Below are positions 32,401 to 53,035 of a stretch of DNA of 64,000 nucleotides, one piece after another; the stretch's first letter is position 1, and the number at the start of each line of letters is the position of its first letter. A model generated the notes under the pieces. It did not search any database. It was not told the origin of the DNA and saw only the letters and a program-made list of their open reading frames with translations. Source of the stretch: Tiliqua scincoides (taxonomy: Eukaryota > Chordata > Lepidosauria > Squamata > Scincidae); NCBI RefSeq assembly GCF_035046505.1, contig NC_089830.1:7244315-7308314 (forward strand), in the 5' to 3' direction. Made by a program: the position numbers and the translations under genes.

Positions 32401-32652
32401 GAATACACCCGCCCAGATGGCACTAAGGGTCGGAAAGTAAAACCCTACATTATTGACCTCGGCTCAGGCAATGGCACATTTCTCAATAACCAGCGCATTG
32501 AGCCTCAGCGCTACTACGAACTGAAAGAAAAGGATGTACTGAAATTTGGGTTCAGCAGCAGGGAGTATGTTCTCCTTCATGAGTCATCAGATACTTCAGA
32601 AGCAGGCCAGAAGGAGGAAGAAGAGGAGGAGGAAGAAGAGGAGTCTACCTGA
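26492..32652 (+). CDS. SNIP1: Smad nuclear-interacting protein 1 (SNIP1), 4 coding exons
   Basis: Exons 26492-26565, 28248-28350, 29296-29861 and 32394-32652 join with GT/AG junctions and correct phases into 333 residues. Human SNIP1 is 396; the difference is in the N-terminus and linker. SNIP1 is a nuclear protein of activated spliceosomes that also binds SMADs and p300 and affects NF-kB and cyclin D1 expression. Residues about 1-150 are Arg/Ser/Lys/His-rich and disordered. The FHA domain follows at about 200-315: YLLGRHRRIADIPIDHPSCS, KQHAVFQYR, IIDLGSGNGTFLNN, with the Gly-Arg, Ser, His and Asn positions that bind phosphothreonine intact. The C-terminus is an acidic Glu run. The start is the first ATG after the promoter and lacks an upstream in-frame ATG in the exon. 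OSCP1 is divergent upstream; MEAF6 follows on the same strand. Confidence 0.95.
26610..27075. repeat. GC-rich diverged duplication in SNIP1 intron 1
   Basis: A block with 'ggggtgggagcagcagggcc' recurs about 190 bp apart (near 26675 and 26861), as does a 'cccccttcccaaagggg' block (near 26799 and 26957). This indicates a local duplication inside the CpG-rich first intron. Confidence 0.6.
27792..28171 (+). repeat. Sauria-type SINE
   Basis: It carries the TGGTCTAGAGGG and CAGTTCGAGGC pol III boxes and the 'ccttgaataaagtca' tail with 'aggcagtatataaata'. It ends only 76 bp before SNIP1 exon 2. Confidence 0.85.
28686..29080 (+). repeat. 450-bp interspersed repeat, copy 2
   Basis: It begins ACAGGTATAACCTAATTAT and aligns along its length with 18601-19062. 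It lies in SNIP1 intron 2. Confidence 0.6.
30037..30125 (+). repeat. CR1-type LINE 3' terminus
   Basis: The last 90 bp of a CR1: 'gtgggccactgtgagataca', 'aaactggactaggtgggcct', ending TTCTTATGTTCTTATG. It lies in SNIP1 intron 3. Confidence 0.85.
30612..31038 (+). repeat. Sauria-type SINE
   Basis: It has box A-like TGGTCTAGAGGG, box B-like CAGTTCCGGGCC, the 'ccgccttgaataaagtct' tail, 'aaaggcggtatataaata' and a short ATT run. Confidence 0.88.
31846..32016. repeat. Two adjacent 80-bp 'AGTAAG' palindromic repeats
   Basis: Copies at 31846-31925 and 31935-32016 share the 'cctgggagtaagcccc' or 'cttctgagtggacatgc' arms, and the CAATCCTA-like ends. Confidence 0.65.
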
Positions 32653-33815
32653 CAGCAGCTGGTAAGGAGACTGGACTGCAACTGAACTGGAGTCCTCAGT
32701 GTAGATGCTGAAACATTGCTGCACCAGTGCCTCTTACTGCCTTAATGTTTGCTCTCTTTTGCCAGTCATCTTGCTTATTTTGGGAGCTCCTAAACACACT
32801 AGCTGTGTTGATGGTTATGGGCATAGAAAAGCCAACCCATAAAGAAAAAGATGCTTTTCAGTACCAGGGTGCTTTTGATGCCCAGATGGCATAGCAGCAG
32901 TGGTGCTGGAACTCTTCAGTGCATGTTAATTTTCAGATATGCAAAATAAACCACACTGGGGCCACCTCAAACAAAGAACCCCCAAAAACTTGTTTTGCTT
33001 GCAAACTATTTAATAGATGTTAATTTTTCTTTTAGAGTTCAGGAATAAACAAAGCCTGATGTATTTTTTTTAATGTTTCTAGTGGTTTGGTTTTTTCTTG
33101 TAAAGGAATTGGCTAAAATTCATATTACTTTCTTTGGGTCATGTTAGCAGTTCTGTACAAAAGACATTTCAGGGATGTAGTTTGCAGGTCCCAAGCAGTG
33201 CAGTTTGGAATGATAAAGGAAGATTCTTCTGTGTCCTTTTTTTCCTGGCTTTGTACCTTTAAGGTAAAATGGGAATTTGTGTGGGTTTCTCAGAATGCTT
33301 GTACTGACCTGTGACTATATTTTTGGTTATTTGGTGCATATTTTTCAACAAAATATTAAACAGATTCCTTTGTTTATAGATGTTAATCCCTTTGTTTCAT
33401 TTTTGGCAGGAGGCAGATGGTGTATTAATTGCGGGGAAGGAGCAAGAGATTTTCACACTAACACTTTTGTGCCCTGAACATTGCACAAGTTTCTATTGCT
33501 GCCATTTTGAGTATTAGTTACCTTGCAATAAAGGAAACAGAACTCGCTGTACTTCGGTTAGTGACTTTCCACTGCCCCACACTTTCTGAGAGCACTTCCT
33601 GTTTACATAAACATGGGGATGTGTGTGTAGGATTGTGTGCACCTGTCTAGAACTGTTATAGGCACACTAGGCTAAAGTTTATCATGTAAATATGGGGCCA
33701 AAATCCATATTTTGAAACAGTAGGTGATGGATACCGTTCTGGGCAACAACATAACCTTTACCATAGTCCTGAATTTTTTAATTTTATTTTTTTTAAATAA
33801 AGGACTTGTAAATTG
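32653..33815 (+). other. SNIP1: SNIP1 3' UTR
   Basis: About 1.16 kb, AT-rich, repeat-free, directly after the stop. It carries AATAAA-type signals at about 32944, 33044, 33527-33532 and 33796-33801. The last is followed by a GT-rich stretch (TTTTCTGTTTGGTGTC), a likely main cleavage site. Confidence 0.7.
33796..33801 (+). terminator. SNIP1: Poly(A) signal, likely distal SNIP1 site
   Basis: AATAAA is followed within 25-40 nt by a T/GT-rich downstream element. Confidence 0.65.
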
Positions 33816-34377
33816 AAATTTTCTGTTTGGTGTCAGTTTCTTTTGCCCAGAGTGGATAAAGATTCTTAAAATATTATTAGTAAAGTGCAGGGAAATAGTA
33901 AAGGTAGGGTTGTAGAGCTCTCTCTTCTGTGTACTTCACAACTTCATTCTTCTATATGAAGTAGCCATGCAACAGAAACATAAAGTGGGTAAGAAATCTA
34001 TTCCCATGGACTGTAGTCTTCAGCCATACTGAAGGGTGCTGGCTATTCCTTGTAGCCCCAGCCTTATTAGGCAAGGCCAAAGCCTTTCTTTCCTGAGTGG
34101 TGACAGGGAGAGAGTGCTGCTGCTACCTACCGGAATCACAATGGACTAGATCAGTGGTTCTCACACATTTAGCACCAGGACCCACTTTTTAGAATGAGAA
34201 TCTGTCAGGACCCTCCGGAAATGATGTCACGACCAGAAGTGAAATCTTCAAGCAGAAAATTTAACAATCCTAAGCTGCAATCCTACCTACGCTTACCCAG
34301 GAGTAAGTCCCATTGATTACACAGGCCAACACACATTTTGCTTCCTTAAATATTACACCAATTCCTGGGTATATTTA

Positions 34378-34603
34378 GGGTGCTGATTCCAAAAATGGCA
34401 TCCGTTTTGCCCTATCACGTCTAGTTTTGGAGACACGGCATAGCCTCTCTACTGAATGGTTCAAGCAGATTCTTCCTGAGGAAGCCTACACCATGGCTTC
34501 CTCATGAGGAAGTTGCTTGAACCATTCACTAATGAGGCTATACTATATCTCCAAAACTAGACGTGATAGGGCAAAACGGATGCCATTTTTGGAATCGGCA
34601 CCC
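34378..34603. repeat. Long inverted repeat, roughly 108-bp arms
   Basis: The left arm 34378-34487 and right arm 34495-34603 are reverse complements with about 50 bp of perfect match (centred on GTTTTGCCCTATCACGTCTA) and lower match toward the loop. The spacer is only a few bases, so it could fold into one hairpin. Confidence 0.9.
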
Positions 34604-34719
34604 CAAATTCATATCAAACCACCATAAAGTTTGGGAAAAACTTTTCTGACCCTCAATTTTTTAGGCCTGAGTATATATAGTAGCTAAAAAGTAGTATAGT
34701 ATAGTAGCTAAAAAGAGTA

Positions 34720-34806
34720 TATATAGTAGCTAATTAATTAATATATTAATTAGATTTATAATTAATTATAATTAATATTAATTAATAATTATAATAATTA
34801 TAATAC
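34720..34806. repeat. AT-rich (TTAA/ATAA) low-complexity tract
   Basis: Nearly pure A/T with repeated AATTAATTAATA-like units inside the surrounding hAT element. Confidence 0.85.
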
Positions 34807-34925
34807 TAGTCTAATATATTAAAAATAAAATATTGAAATGAATGGGGACCCACCTGGAATTGGCCTGCAACCCACCTAGTGGGTCCTGACCCACAGTTTG
34901 AGGGTCAGTTTGAGTTGGACTAGAT

Positions 34926-35207
34926 CACGGATGTCAAACTTGTTTTATACAGAGGGCTGAAGTTAGCATTCACAGTGCCTGCTGAGGGTCAGAAGTGAGA
35001 TCATTAAGCAGATGATGGCCAGAAAACTTCGTTCTTACATAAACTCATTAGCTGCAAATGTCAGAAGAGAAAAGGTGCAAATCTTGTTCCTACTTTCAAG
35101 ATTTGAGAGAGCCCAATCAAGCTGGAAGAACCCAGTTATAATGGAGGCTGGATAAATTGCTTCTCGGGGCTGCATCCAGACTGCAGGCCTTATGTTTGAC
35201 ACCCCTG
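34926..35207. mobile_element. hAT-type nonautonomous element
   Basis: The ends CACGGATGTCAAACTTG and GTTTGACACCCCTG match the 5042 and 16481 family. It abuts the previous element directly, the second copy of GACTAGAT lying between them. Its own target duplication is unclear. Confidence 0.75.
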
Positions 35208-35817
35208 GACCTCTCCATGGAGTTCCCAAATCTTAACTCCTGTCTTTTCTGTATACAGTTCACAACTGTTGAATAGACTATTCCCCATGCTTGATATGCT
35301 GCAATTGTGCAGTTTATGCATATTTAATGGAAACTTGGATGTGTGGGAATAAAACTCCACTTTGAAACACAGTACTGTATAGTATATGCCTGAACCAGGA
35401 AATATCCTGCCCCAAGAAGGGCAAAGCCTCGGTGAGAACTCCTGCCCCTTTTGGTGGGCAAATGCTGCTGGGATTTCTCACAATCCAGGTAGGGATTGTG
35501 CCTAGCTTGGCTTGTGCCACAAATAAAGCCCTGGATTGTAGTGATTGTGTTGCAAATCCCATATGAGCTGAACCCTACAGATGTATTTTCCCATGAAATT
35601 GTTGCACGTGGTTTAAGCCCTAGTAACTAACTCTTGAAATCAACTTATTTATACTCTTGAATTCATCTTGGTTCCAAGGTTTCTACCATCAGCATTCCCA
35701 CTTCTGACTAATCATAGCAAGCCACCCAGTGCCAACACCAGTGGGCCAGTGTGAACCAATCAGGGGGATATACAACCAGTAAATGGTTGATCCCCCCCCC
35801 CCCGTATTTTCCAACAC
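35208..35817. other. SNIP1-MEAF6 spacer, nothing recognised
   Basis: No coding or repeat feature is supported apart from a short poly-C run near 35792. Confidence 0.4.
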
Positions 35818-35823
35818 CACACA

Positions 35824-36060
35824 CCTTTGACTATAATGGAGCTTACTTCCGAGCAGACATGCCTAGGACTGGGCTCTGGCTGCAGTCCTATCCACACATA
35901 CCTTGGAGTAAGCACCATATTAACTACAATAGGGCTTACTTCCGAGCAGACGTGCCTAGGACTGGGCTCTGAGGCTGCAATCCTCCCCACCCTTTCCTGG
36001 GAGTAAGCCTCACTGAGCACAACGGGGCTTACTCCCGAGTAGACATGCCTGGGGCTTGAG
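35824..36060. repeat. Three head-to-tail AGTAAG repeats before MEAF6
   Basis: Three consecutive copies end at about 35878, 35972 and 36055, each with 'gcttactyc(c)gag.agac.tgcc' and a CTAGGACTGGGCTCTG or related end. They run into the MEAF6 CpG-rich promoter. Confidence 0.75.
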
Positions 36061-36302
36061 CCCCGTAAGCGATCATCGCGGCTGCAGCCGGTGCACTCCA
36101 GCCTGCCCTCTCCCCGCCCAGCTGCCCCGGAAGGAAGGCGGTGCGGCGGCCGGGACTCCTCTGCTGCCCCCGGCGGCTCCGTTCGGCATCGCTCGCTCCC
36201 AGCCCGCCCAGCCCAGGCCTTCCTCCTTCTCCTCCTCCTCCTCTTCCCAGCGTCGGTTCCCCCGCAGGCTCCTTCCTGCCTTCCTTCCCTCCCTGCGCGG
36301 CG
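36060..36302 (+). promoter_or_regulatory. MEAF6: MEAF6 CpG-island promoter and 5' UTR
   Basis: Very GC- and CpG-rich, TATA-less sequence extending through exon 1 and intron 1 to about 36620. A (CCT)n-type pyrimidine run at about 36224-36246 precedes the start. The exact transcription start is not visible. Confidence 0.65.
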
Positions 36303-46268
<9,966 letters not shown>

Positions 46269-46915
46269 GACTCCATACTGCAACTTCCAGGAGCTGTTCC
46301 CCTTCCTGCCCTGTCCCCTCTTCCTGACAGTCCCTACCATGAGACTGAATAAGCACAATGCCAGCTCCTTCTCAGACCACACACACACACATCCCTTCTG
46401 TGACAATCCCTGGCTACCTTTGCTGCTGCTTCTTGCTTCTTTGCCAATTGGACACAGATCTTGCTCTCCTTTGATTGGCTAGTCTTACTGCTCCCATTTC
46501 ATCATGTGTAAAATAACCATTGAGCCATGCCCTTGTCGATGTTCCCATTTATATTTTCCTCCTTCTCCCAGCTGATTTTTTTGTGGGGGTCTCGTGTATG
46601 TTTATTTTCATTTTTTTAAAAATAAACCTTGGTATTTAATTTTTCACCATTTTTTTTTTTAAATAAGCCAAACTTTACAGTCTGATAACCTGTGCTTTAG
46701 ATGGATCCTCTTTCTTTCTTGGATTCTGAACAGGGTAATGCTGGGTGAGCCACTTCAGACAGCAAAAAGAAAAAAAAAAGTGGCTTTATTTAATTCTCCT
46801 GGAGTGTCTTCTTGCAACATGGGGAAGAAAAGGTGACTGGGGACAGCTGAGAGCTTGGGTTTCTTTAATATGCTTGTCTGCTGTTTGTAAATAAAACATC
46901 CTAGATCATCTCCCT
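46269..46915 (+). other. MEAF6: MEAF6 3' UTR
   Basis: Sequence after the stop contains AATAAA at 46621-46626 and again at 46889-46894, either of which could end the transcript. Confidence 0.6.
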
Positions 46916-47152
46916 GGGCTTGCTTCTGAGTTGAAAGTGGATCTTATCCCTGTATGAAAAGAGTGCCACAAGTCCTTTTGATAGTTCCAGCTGTTAATCT
47001 TGCTCTGTGAGCTTCTTTAAGACATCACTAAGTTGAGGTGGGGAGCTGCAGCTTCTCCCTTCAAGCTTTTGGTATCTTCAAGGGGCAGCCAAGAATGCTG
47101 GCCATATGAGCTGACCCAGTGGAACCCACCAGTGATCACAGGCAAGGAAACT

Positions 47153-47375
47153 ATTGGACCCTATGGAAAGTGAAACTGAGCCATATGTGCATGTTTACTT
47201 GCAAGGGAGGTGAATATGCCTCAGTACACCTCGAAGGGCAGGCCAAAAGGAACACAATGCGACCAGAATTGTCTTGATATGTTGAATGCAGGCCTCCAAA
47301 AACAACTGAGAAGTATCCCCCTCCAAGCTCACAAGGAAAATGTATTGAGCCCTATGGAAAGTGAAACTGACAGCA
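47153..47375. repeat. Short 26-bp block repeated 191 bp apart
   Basis: CCTATGGAAAGTGAAACTGA occurs at about 47160 and 47351. Another pair of related blocks lies at about 47220-47340 and 47685-47800 ('agaattgtcttgat' against 'agaatggtctcgat'). This suggests an unrecognised duplicated repeat downstream of MEAF6. Confidence 0.5.
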
Positions 47376-47622
47376 CAATCCTGTCTTGCACTGGAACAGT
47401 TAGGCCAGGACTCTCCTGCCTCCTCCCCAGACCCCTGCATTGGCTGAGCTTGTCTGATGCAACTCTCCCTTCCAGGTCAGCGCGGAGGATGGATACAGTC
47501 TCCGTGGGCCAGAGCATGACCCTGTGCCGGTCCAGCCCACTCCCGAGGAGGCTTTACAGCATGTTTGCAATCCTCCTAGGCTGGTACTTGTGCCGGCCTA
47601 GGGCACTGTGAGGATTGCACCC
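47371..47622. mobile_element. Diverged 'CAATCC' inverted-repeat element
   Basis: It starts CAGCACAATCCTGTCTTGCA and ends CACTGTGAGGATTGCACCC, resembling a longer member of the CAATCCTA family. Confidence 0.45.
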
Positions 47623-48269
47623 TGAGATACACTGAGAATTGTGTGCAACTGCTTACAAGTAAGCAAAGATACCTTGGCTCCTATTGAAGGTCAGGCAAAG
47701 GGGGACACAAGGCCACCAGAATGGTCTCGATCCAATGAACTTGGAGCTCAACAAATGCTCCAGCATGATTTCCCTCTCCATAGTAAAAAGGATAAAAACA
47801 GGCTTGAACAGCGATAAAGTGAAACTTTAGTCTTCTAAAGCTAGTTGGGACCTTGGCACAGGAGTTGGGTAGGACTGGACTGCCCAACCAATCTCTCCTG
47901 ACATTTGAAATTGTCCAAAAACCTTTGGGGCAAGAACAGGTGGATGCAAACGGGACTGGAGGAGCCCATGCAAGTTTAAGGTTTCCTGCTTGCAGTGGCA
48001 TAGATAAGGCATCTGGCATCCAGACACAAAAATTCTTAACGCCTTCCAGTTATGAGATGCTTTTTAGAAAGTGCCTTTCCAAGGACTTCATGAGGCCTTC
48101 TGAGACCTAGGGAGGCTTTGCTTGGCCTCCCCATGCCTTGCAAGGCCTCTTGGACACCTAGAACACTTAGTTTTTTTGCCTCTAGTCCGCCGTCAGGGGT
48201 GTGGATTGGCACCCACTCAAGGCATGGTACCCAGGGAAATGTAACTCCCTGTTAGCTATGCCACTGAGT

Positions 48270-49130
48270 GTGCACTCCCCTCTCATCCCTTCTCTCCCTC
48301 TGCAATCCCCCATTACCCACAATCCCCCTCTCCCCCTCCCCCCTCTGCAATCCCCCATTACCCACAACCCCCCTCTCCCCCTCCCCCCTTTGCAATCCTC
48401 CATTACCCTCATCCCCTCTCTCCCTCTGCAATCCCCCATTACCCACAATCCCCCTCTCCCCCTCCCCCCTCTGCAATCCCCCATTACCCACAACCCCCCT
48501 CCCCCCTTTGCAATCCCCCATTACCCACAATCCCCCTCTCCCCCTCCCCCCTTTGCAATCCTCCATTACCCTCATCCCCTCTCTCCCTCTGCAATCCCCA
48601 TTACCCACAATCCCCCTCTCTCCTCCCCTTTTGCAATCCCCCATTACCCTCATCCCCTCTCTCCCTCTCCAATCCTCCATTACCCACAACCCCCCTCTCC
48701 CCTCCCCCTTTGAAATCCTCCATTACCCTTATCCCCTCTCCCCCTCTGCAGTCCCCCATTACTCTCATCCCCTCTCCCTCTGCAATCCCCCATTACCCAC
48801 AACCCCCCACTCTCCTCCCTCCCCATTTGCAATTCTCCTTTACCCTCATCCTCTCCTTCCTCTGCAATCCCCCATTACCCACAACCTCCCTCTCTCCTGC
48901 CTCCCCCCTCTGCAATCCCCCATTACTCTCATCCCCTCTCTCCCTCTGCAGTCCTCCATTACCCTCATCCTCTCTCCCTCTGCAATCCTCCATTACCCAC
49001 AACCCCCTCTTGCCTTCCTCCCCTTCTGCAATCCTCCATTACCCTCATCCTCTCTCTCCCCCTTCAATCCTCCATTACCCATGACCTCCCTCTCTCCCTG
49101 CAGTCCTCCGTCCCCCACAATCTCCCTTTC
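48270..49130. repeat. Pyrimidine-rich minisatellite, about 20 copies
   Basis: The motif 'tgcaatcccccattaccc' recurs about 20 times at roughly 35-45-bp spacing, followed alternately by 'acaaccccc...ctcccc' or 'tcatcccctctctccct'. The plus strand is almost free of G. Long open frames across it (Pro/Leu/Ser-rich) are by-products of the repeat. Confidence 0.95.
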
Positions 49131-49155
49131 TGCCCCTCAACTCCTGCATCATCCC

Positions 49156-52100
49156 CTGGGGGCTGGGGATAATAACAGGCTCTCAGCCTGGCTGTACTTG
49201 TCATAAGGTGATCAAACAGCCAAACAGGTAGATGGAACTCGTCAGCCTGGGAAGGCAGCCCATCTAAGATAAGGAAACTGACCTCAAACCTCCACTGCCT
49301 TGTGGCTATATCCAGTTGTAGAAAAGGCTTCAGGAGTCAACCTCGAGGCAAAATCCAAAGTCGGAGTCCCTGAGGCTGTACATAGTCACACTCTGGCAAG
49401 TCCTGCGACGCTGCTGGAACCAAACTTATTGGCCTCTGCCTTCCCATTAGACCATTTCAGCAACGTGGAGAGGGGATTTGCTGCATGGGTAACAGCCTAT
49501 CCTCCATATCTTCTTTACCCAGGCTTCGCGCACTGGAGACGACACTCCAACTTTGCCATATGGTGTCGGCACAACACGGGAAGCAGCAGTTTACCAGTTA
49601 TAAGACTTTGCTCGATTGGCGTAGAGTGTGACGCCAGGGGCTGCTTCCGACGGTGGGAGAGATCATTGCATCTCATTGGGCAGCTACTGCCTGCCAAGCT
49701 GGGCAGTCTCCAGCCAGTAAGGTGTTGCATTCCCACGGTCTGTTAACCTCACGGGGTGCATGGGGTTTAGGGTGAAAACTGACAAGTGGATCGACAACTC
49801 TGCACCATGCAACATAAAACAGAAAACTCCTGCCCTAAAGCTGGGCACCTGGAACGTAAGGACAATGACACCTGGCTTCTCTGACGACCTGCAAGAAATA
49901 GACGACACACGCAAAACAGCTGGCATCAACATGGAGCTGAGCAGACTGCAGATGGACATTGTCGCCCTTCAAGAGACGAGACTGCCTAATTCTGGATCTG
50001 TCAAGGAGAGAAATTTCTCATTTTTCTGGCAGGGAAAACCACCAAACGAAACCAGGGAACATGGCGTTGGCTTTGCGGTCAGAAATACCCTTCTGGAATT
50101 CATCATCCCACCTACTGCGGAAAGTGAAAGAATTTTGTCCCTGCAGCTCCAGTCATCAGCAGGACCTGTCACTCTCATGAGTGCATATGCACCGACTCTG
50201 TCGTCTCCAGCAGAAGCCAAAGACAAATTCTACGATGACCTGGCCACCACTATCAAGAAGATCCCCGTAAAAGAGCCATTGTTCATCCTCAGCGATTTCA
50301 ATGCTAGAGTTGGTGCTGATAACAGTTCATGGCCCACTTGCTTAGGTCAGTTCGGCACTGGGAGGATGAACGAAAATGGCCAACGCCTGCTAGAGTTTTG
50401 CTGTCATCACGGTCTCTGTGTCAGCAACACGTTCTTCAACACAAAGCCCCAACATAGAGTCTCTTGGAGACATCCAAGATCAAAGCACTGGCACCAGCTC
50501 GACCTGATCCTCACCAGACGCTCCAGCCTTCCCAGCATTAAGATCACACGAAGTTATCATGGTGCTGCCTGCGACACTGACCACTCCCTGGTGTGCAGCA
50601 GAGTGAAACTGAAAACAAAGCGACTGTACCACACAAAAAAGGAAGGAAGACCTCACATTGATACGAGCAAGACCCGGGATCAGAGAAAAGTGGAGGAATT
50701 TGCACAAGCGCTTGAGGAATCTCTTCCAGGCCCGGCCAACGCAAATGCATCCAACAGATGGGAACATTTCAAGAATACCGTTTACAACACCGCCTTGTCC
50801 ATATTCGGCAAGAAGACCAACAAGGCGGCAGACTGGTTTGAAGCCCACTCTGAGGAGTTGACACCAGTCATTGAGGAAAAGAGGAGAGCTCAAGCAGCAT
50901 ACAAGGCCTGTCCCAGTGAGCGCAACCTGTAGGTCCTCCGAGCTGCTCGCAGCAAAGTCCAACAGACTGCCAGGAGATGTGCTAACGACTACTGGCTCCA
51001 GCTCTGTTCCGAGATACAGATAGCAGCTGACACGGGCAACATCAAGGGGATGTATGACGGTATCAAGCAGGCCCTAGGTCCAACACAGAAGAAAATTGCC
51101 ACAGAAGAAGTCTGCCACAGGCAAGGTCATCCAGGATCGGGCACAGCAGATGGAACGCTGGGTTACAGCACTACTCTGAGATATATTCCAGAGAAAATGT
51201 AGTCACTGAAGAAGCGCTGAACAACATTGAGTGCCTACCTGTGCTGGAGGAGCTTGACAGTGAACCAACCCTAGAAGAACTTCATGTGGCCCTGGACTCC
51301 CTTGCCTTTGGCAAGGCACCTGGAAAAGACAGCATCCCTGCTGAAGTCCTAAAGTGCTGCAAAGAGATCGTCACTGAGCTGCATGAAATCCTCTGTCTCT
51401 GCTGGAGAGAAGGTGGAGTACCTCAGGACATGAGGGATGCAAACATCGTCACGCTGTACAAGAACAAAGGTGACAGGGGTGACTGCAATAACTACTGCGG
51501 CATCTCTCTCCTTAGCATTGTAGGAAAGCTGTTTGCCTGAGTTGCACTAAAGAGGCTCCAGGTAGTTGCAGAGAGCGTCTATCCAGAATCGCAGTGTGGA
51601 TTCTGAGCCAACAGGTCCACCACTGATCTGGTATTCTCCCTTAGACAGCTGCAGGAGAAATGCAGGGAACAGCGACAGCCATTCTTTATAGTCTTTATAT
51701 ATCTCACAAAGGCTTTCGACCTGGTCAGCAGGGACGGCCTCTTCAAGATTCTCCCCAGGATCAGATGTCCACCCAGGCTCCTCAGCATCATCAGATCTTT
51801 CCACAAGGACATGAAGGGCACTGTTGTCTTTGATGGCTCCACATCAGACCCCTTTGACATCCGAAGCTGAGTGAAGCAGGGCTGTGCTCTTGCACCAATC
51901 TTGTTTGGGATTTTCTTCGCTGTCCGGCTGAAGCAGGCCTTTGGAACTGCAACAGAAGACATCTATCTCCGGACCAGGTCAGATGGAAAGCTCTTCAACC
52001 TCTCCAGACTGAGAACAAAGTCCAAAGTCCAGCTGAAATGTCTGCATGACTTCCTCTTTGCTGACGATGCAGCTGTCACCACTCACTCTGCCAAAGATCT

Positions 52101-53035
52101 CCAGAAGCTCATGATTCATTTTAGCAAGGCCTGCCAAGATTTTGGACTGACAATCAGCCTGAAGAAAACACAGGTCATGGTTCAGGATGTGGACTCACCT
52201 CGCTCCATTACAATCTCTGCGCATGAACTGGAGGTTGTCCATGACTTTGTGTACCTTGGATCAACGATCTCTGACACTCTTTCTCTCGATACCGAGCTAA
52301 ACAAACGCATGGGTAAAGCAGCTACCACATTTTCCAGACTCACAAAGAGAGTCTGGTCCAACAAGAAGCTGATGGAACATACCAAGATCCAGGTCTACAG
52401 AGCTTGCATCCTGAGTACGCTTCTGTACTGCAGCGAGTCATGGACTCTTCGCTCACAACAGGAGAGGAAACTGAACGTTTTCCACATGCGCTGCCTCTGA
52501 TGCATCCTCGGCATCACCTGGCAGGACAAAGTTCCAAACAACACAGTCCTGGAATGAGCTGGAATCCCTAGCATGTATGCACTGCTGAAACAGAGACACC
52601 TGCGTTGGCTCGGTCATGTCGTGAGAATGGATGATGGCCAGATCCCAAAGGATCTATGGAGAACTCATGCAGGGAAAGCGCCCTACAGGTAGACCACAGC
52701 TGCGATACAAGGACATCTGCAAGAGGGATCTGAAGGCCTTAGGAATGGACCTCAACAAGTGGGAAACCCTGGCCTCTGAGCGGCCCAGTTGGAGGCAGGC
52801 TGTGCAGTATGGCCTCTTCCAGTTTGAAGAGACACTTTGTCAACAGACTGAGGTAAAGAGGCAAAGAAGGAAGGCCCACAGCCAGGGAGACAGACCAGGG
52901 ACAGGCTACACTTGCTCCCAGTGTGGAAGGGATTGTCACTCCCGAATCAGCCTTTTCAGCCACACTAGACGCTGTTCCAGAACCACCATTCAGAGCGCGA
53001 TACCATAGTCTTTCGGGACTGAAGGTTGCCAACTG
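49156..53035 (+). mobile_element. Near full-length 3.9-kb non-LTR retrotransposon (LINE)
   Basis: A leader of about 600 bp is followed by a single coding region. The apurinic endonuclease domain is open at 49760-50932 (LGTWNVRTM, QMDIVALQETRL, FILSDFNARVGADNS, TDHSLVCSRVKL). The reverse transcriptase follows (FGKAPGKDSIPAEVLK, CNNYCGISLLSIVGK, AFDLVSRDGLF, KQGCALAPILFGIF, FLFADDAAV), then LRWLGHVVRMDD and a C-terminal CCHC finger at about 52907-52978 (C-x2-C-x12-H-x4-C). It is inactive: about six stops and at least two frame changes, most stops being TGA where relatives would have CGA, as from CpG decay. There is no poly(A); the tail ends 'gaaggttgccaactg'. Its layout is RTE-like but the clade is not settled. 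The 5' end is defined by the short copy at 2812. Confidence 0.9.

Larger units (their letters stand above)
34152..34917. mobile_element. hAT-type element with internal long hairpin
   Basis: The left end CAGTGGTTCTCACACATTTA and the right-side block 'ctagtgggtcctgacccaca' match the family of 53363-53702. Identical 8-mers GACTAGAT flank it (34144-34151 and 34918-34925). The interior is expanded to 766 bp by a long inverted repeat, an AT-rich tract and a partial AGTAAG repeat. Confidence 0.8.

Noticed and set aside
48270-49130. CRISPR-like array of repeated units
   Set aside because: The units are contiguous and the 'spacers' are themselves repeats. The genome is clearly vertebrate. It is an ordinary minisatellite.
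48268-49206. A 312-residue Pro/Leu/Ser-rich open frame, and similar frames on the other strand
   Set aside because: It is read straight through the pyrimidine minisatellite. The composition follows the repeat, several frames are open at once, and there is no splice or promoter context.
49156-53035. Host gene 'craniofacial development protein 2-like'
   Set aside because: The endonuclease-like first part would receive this name in automatic annotation, but the same unit continues into reverse transcriptase and has a repeated leader and tail, so it is a LINE.
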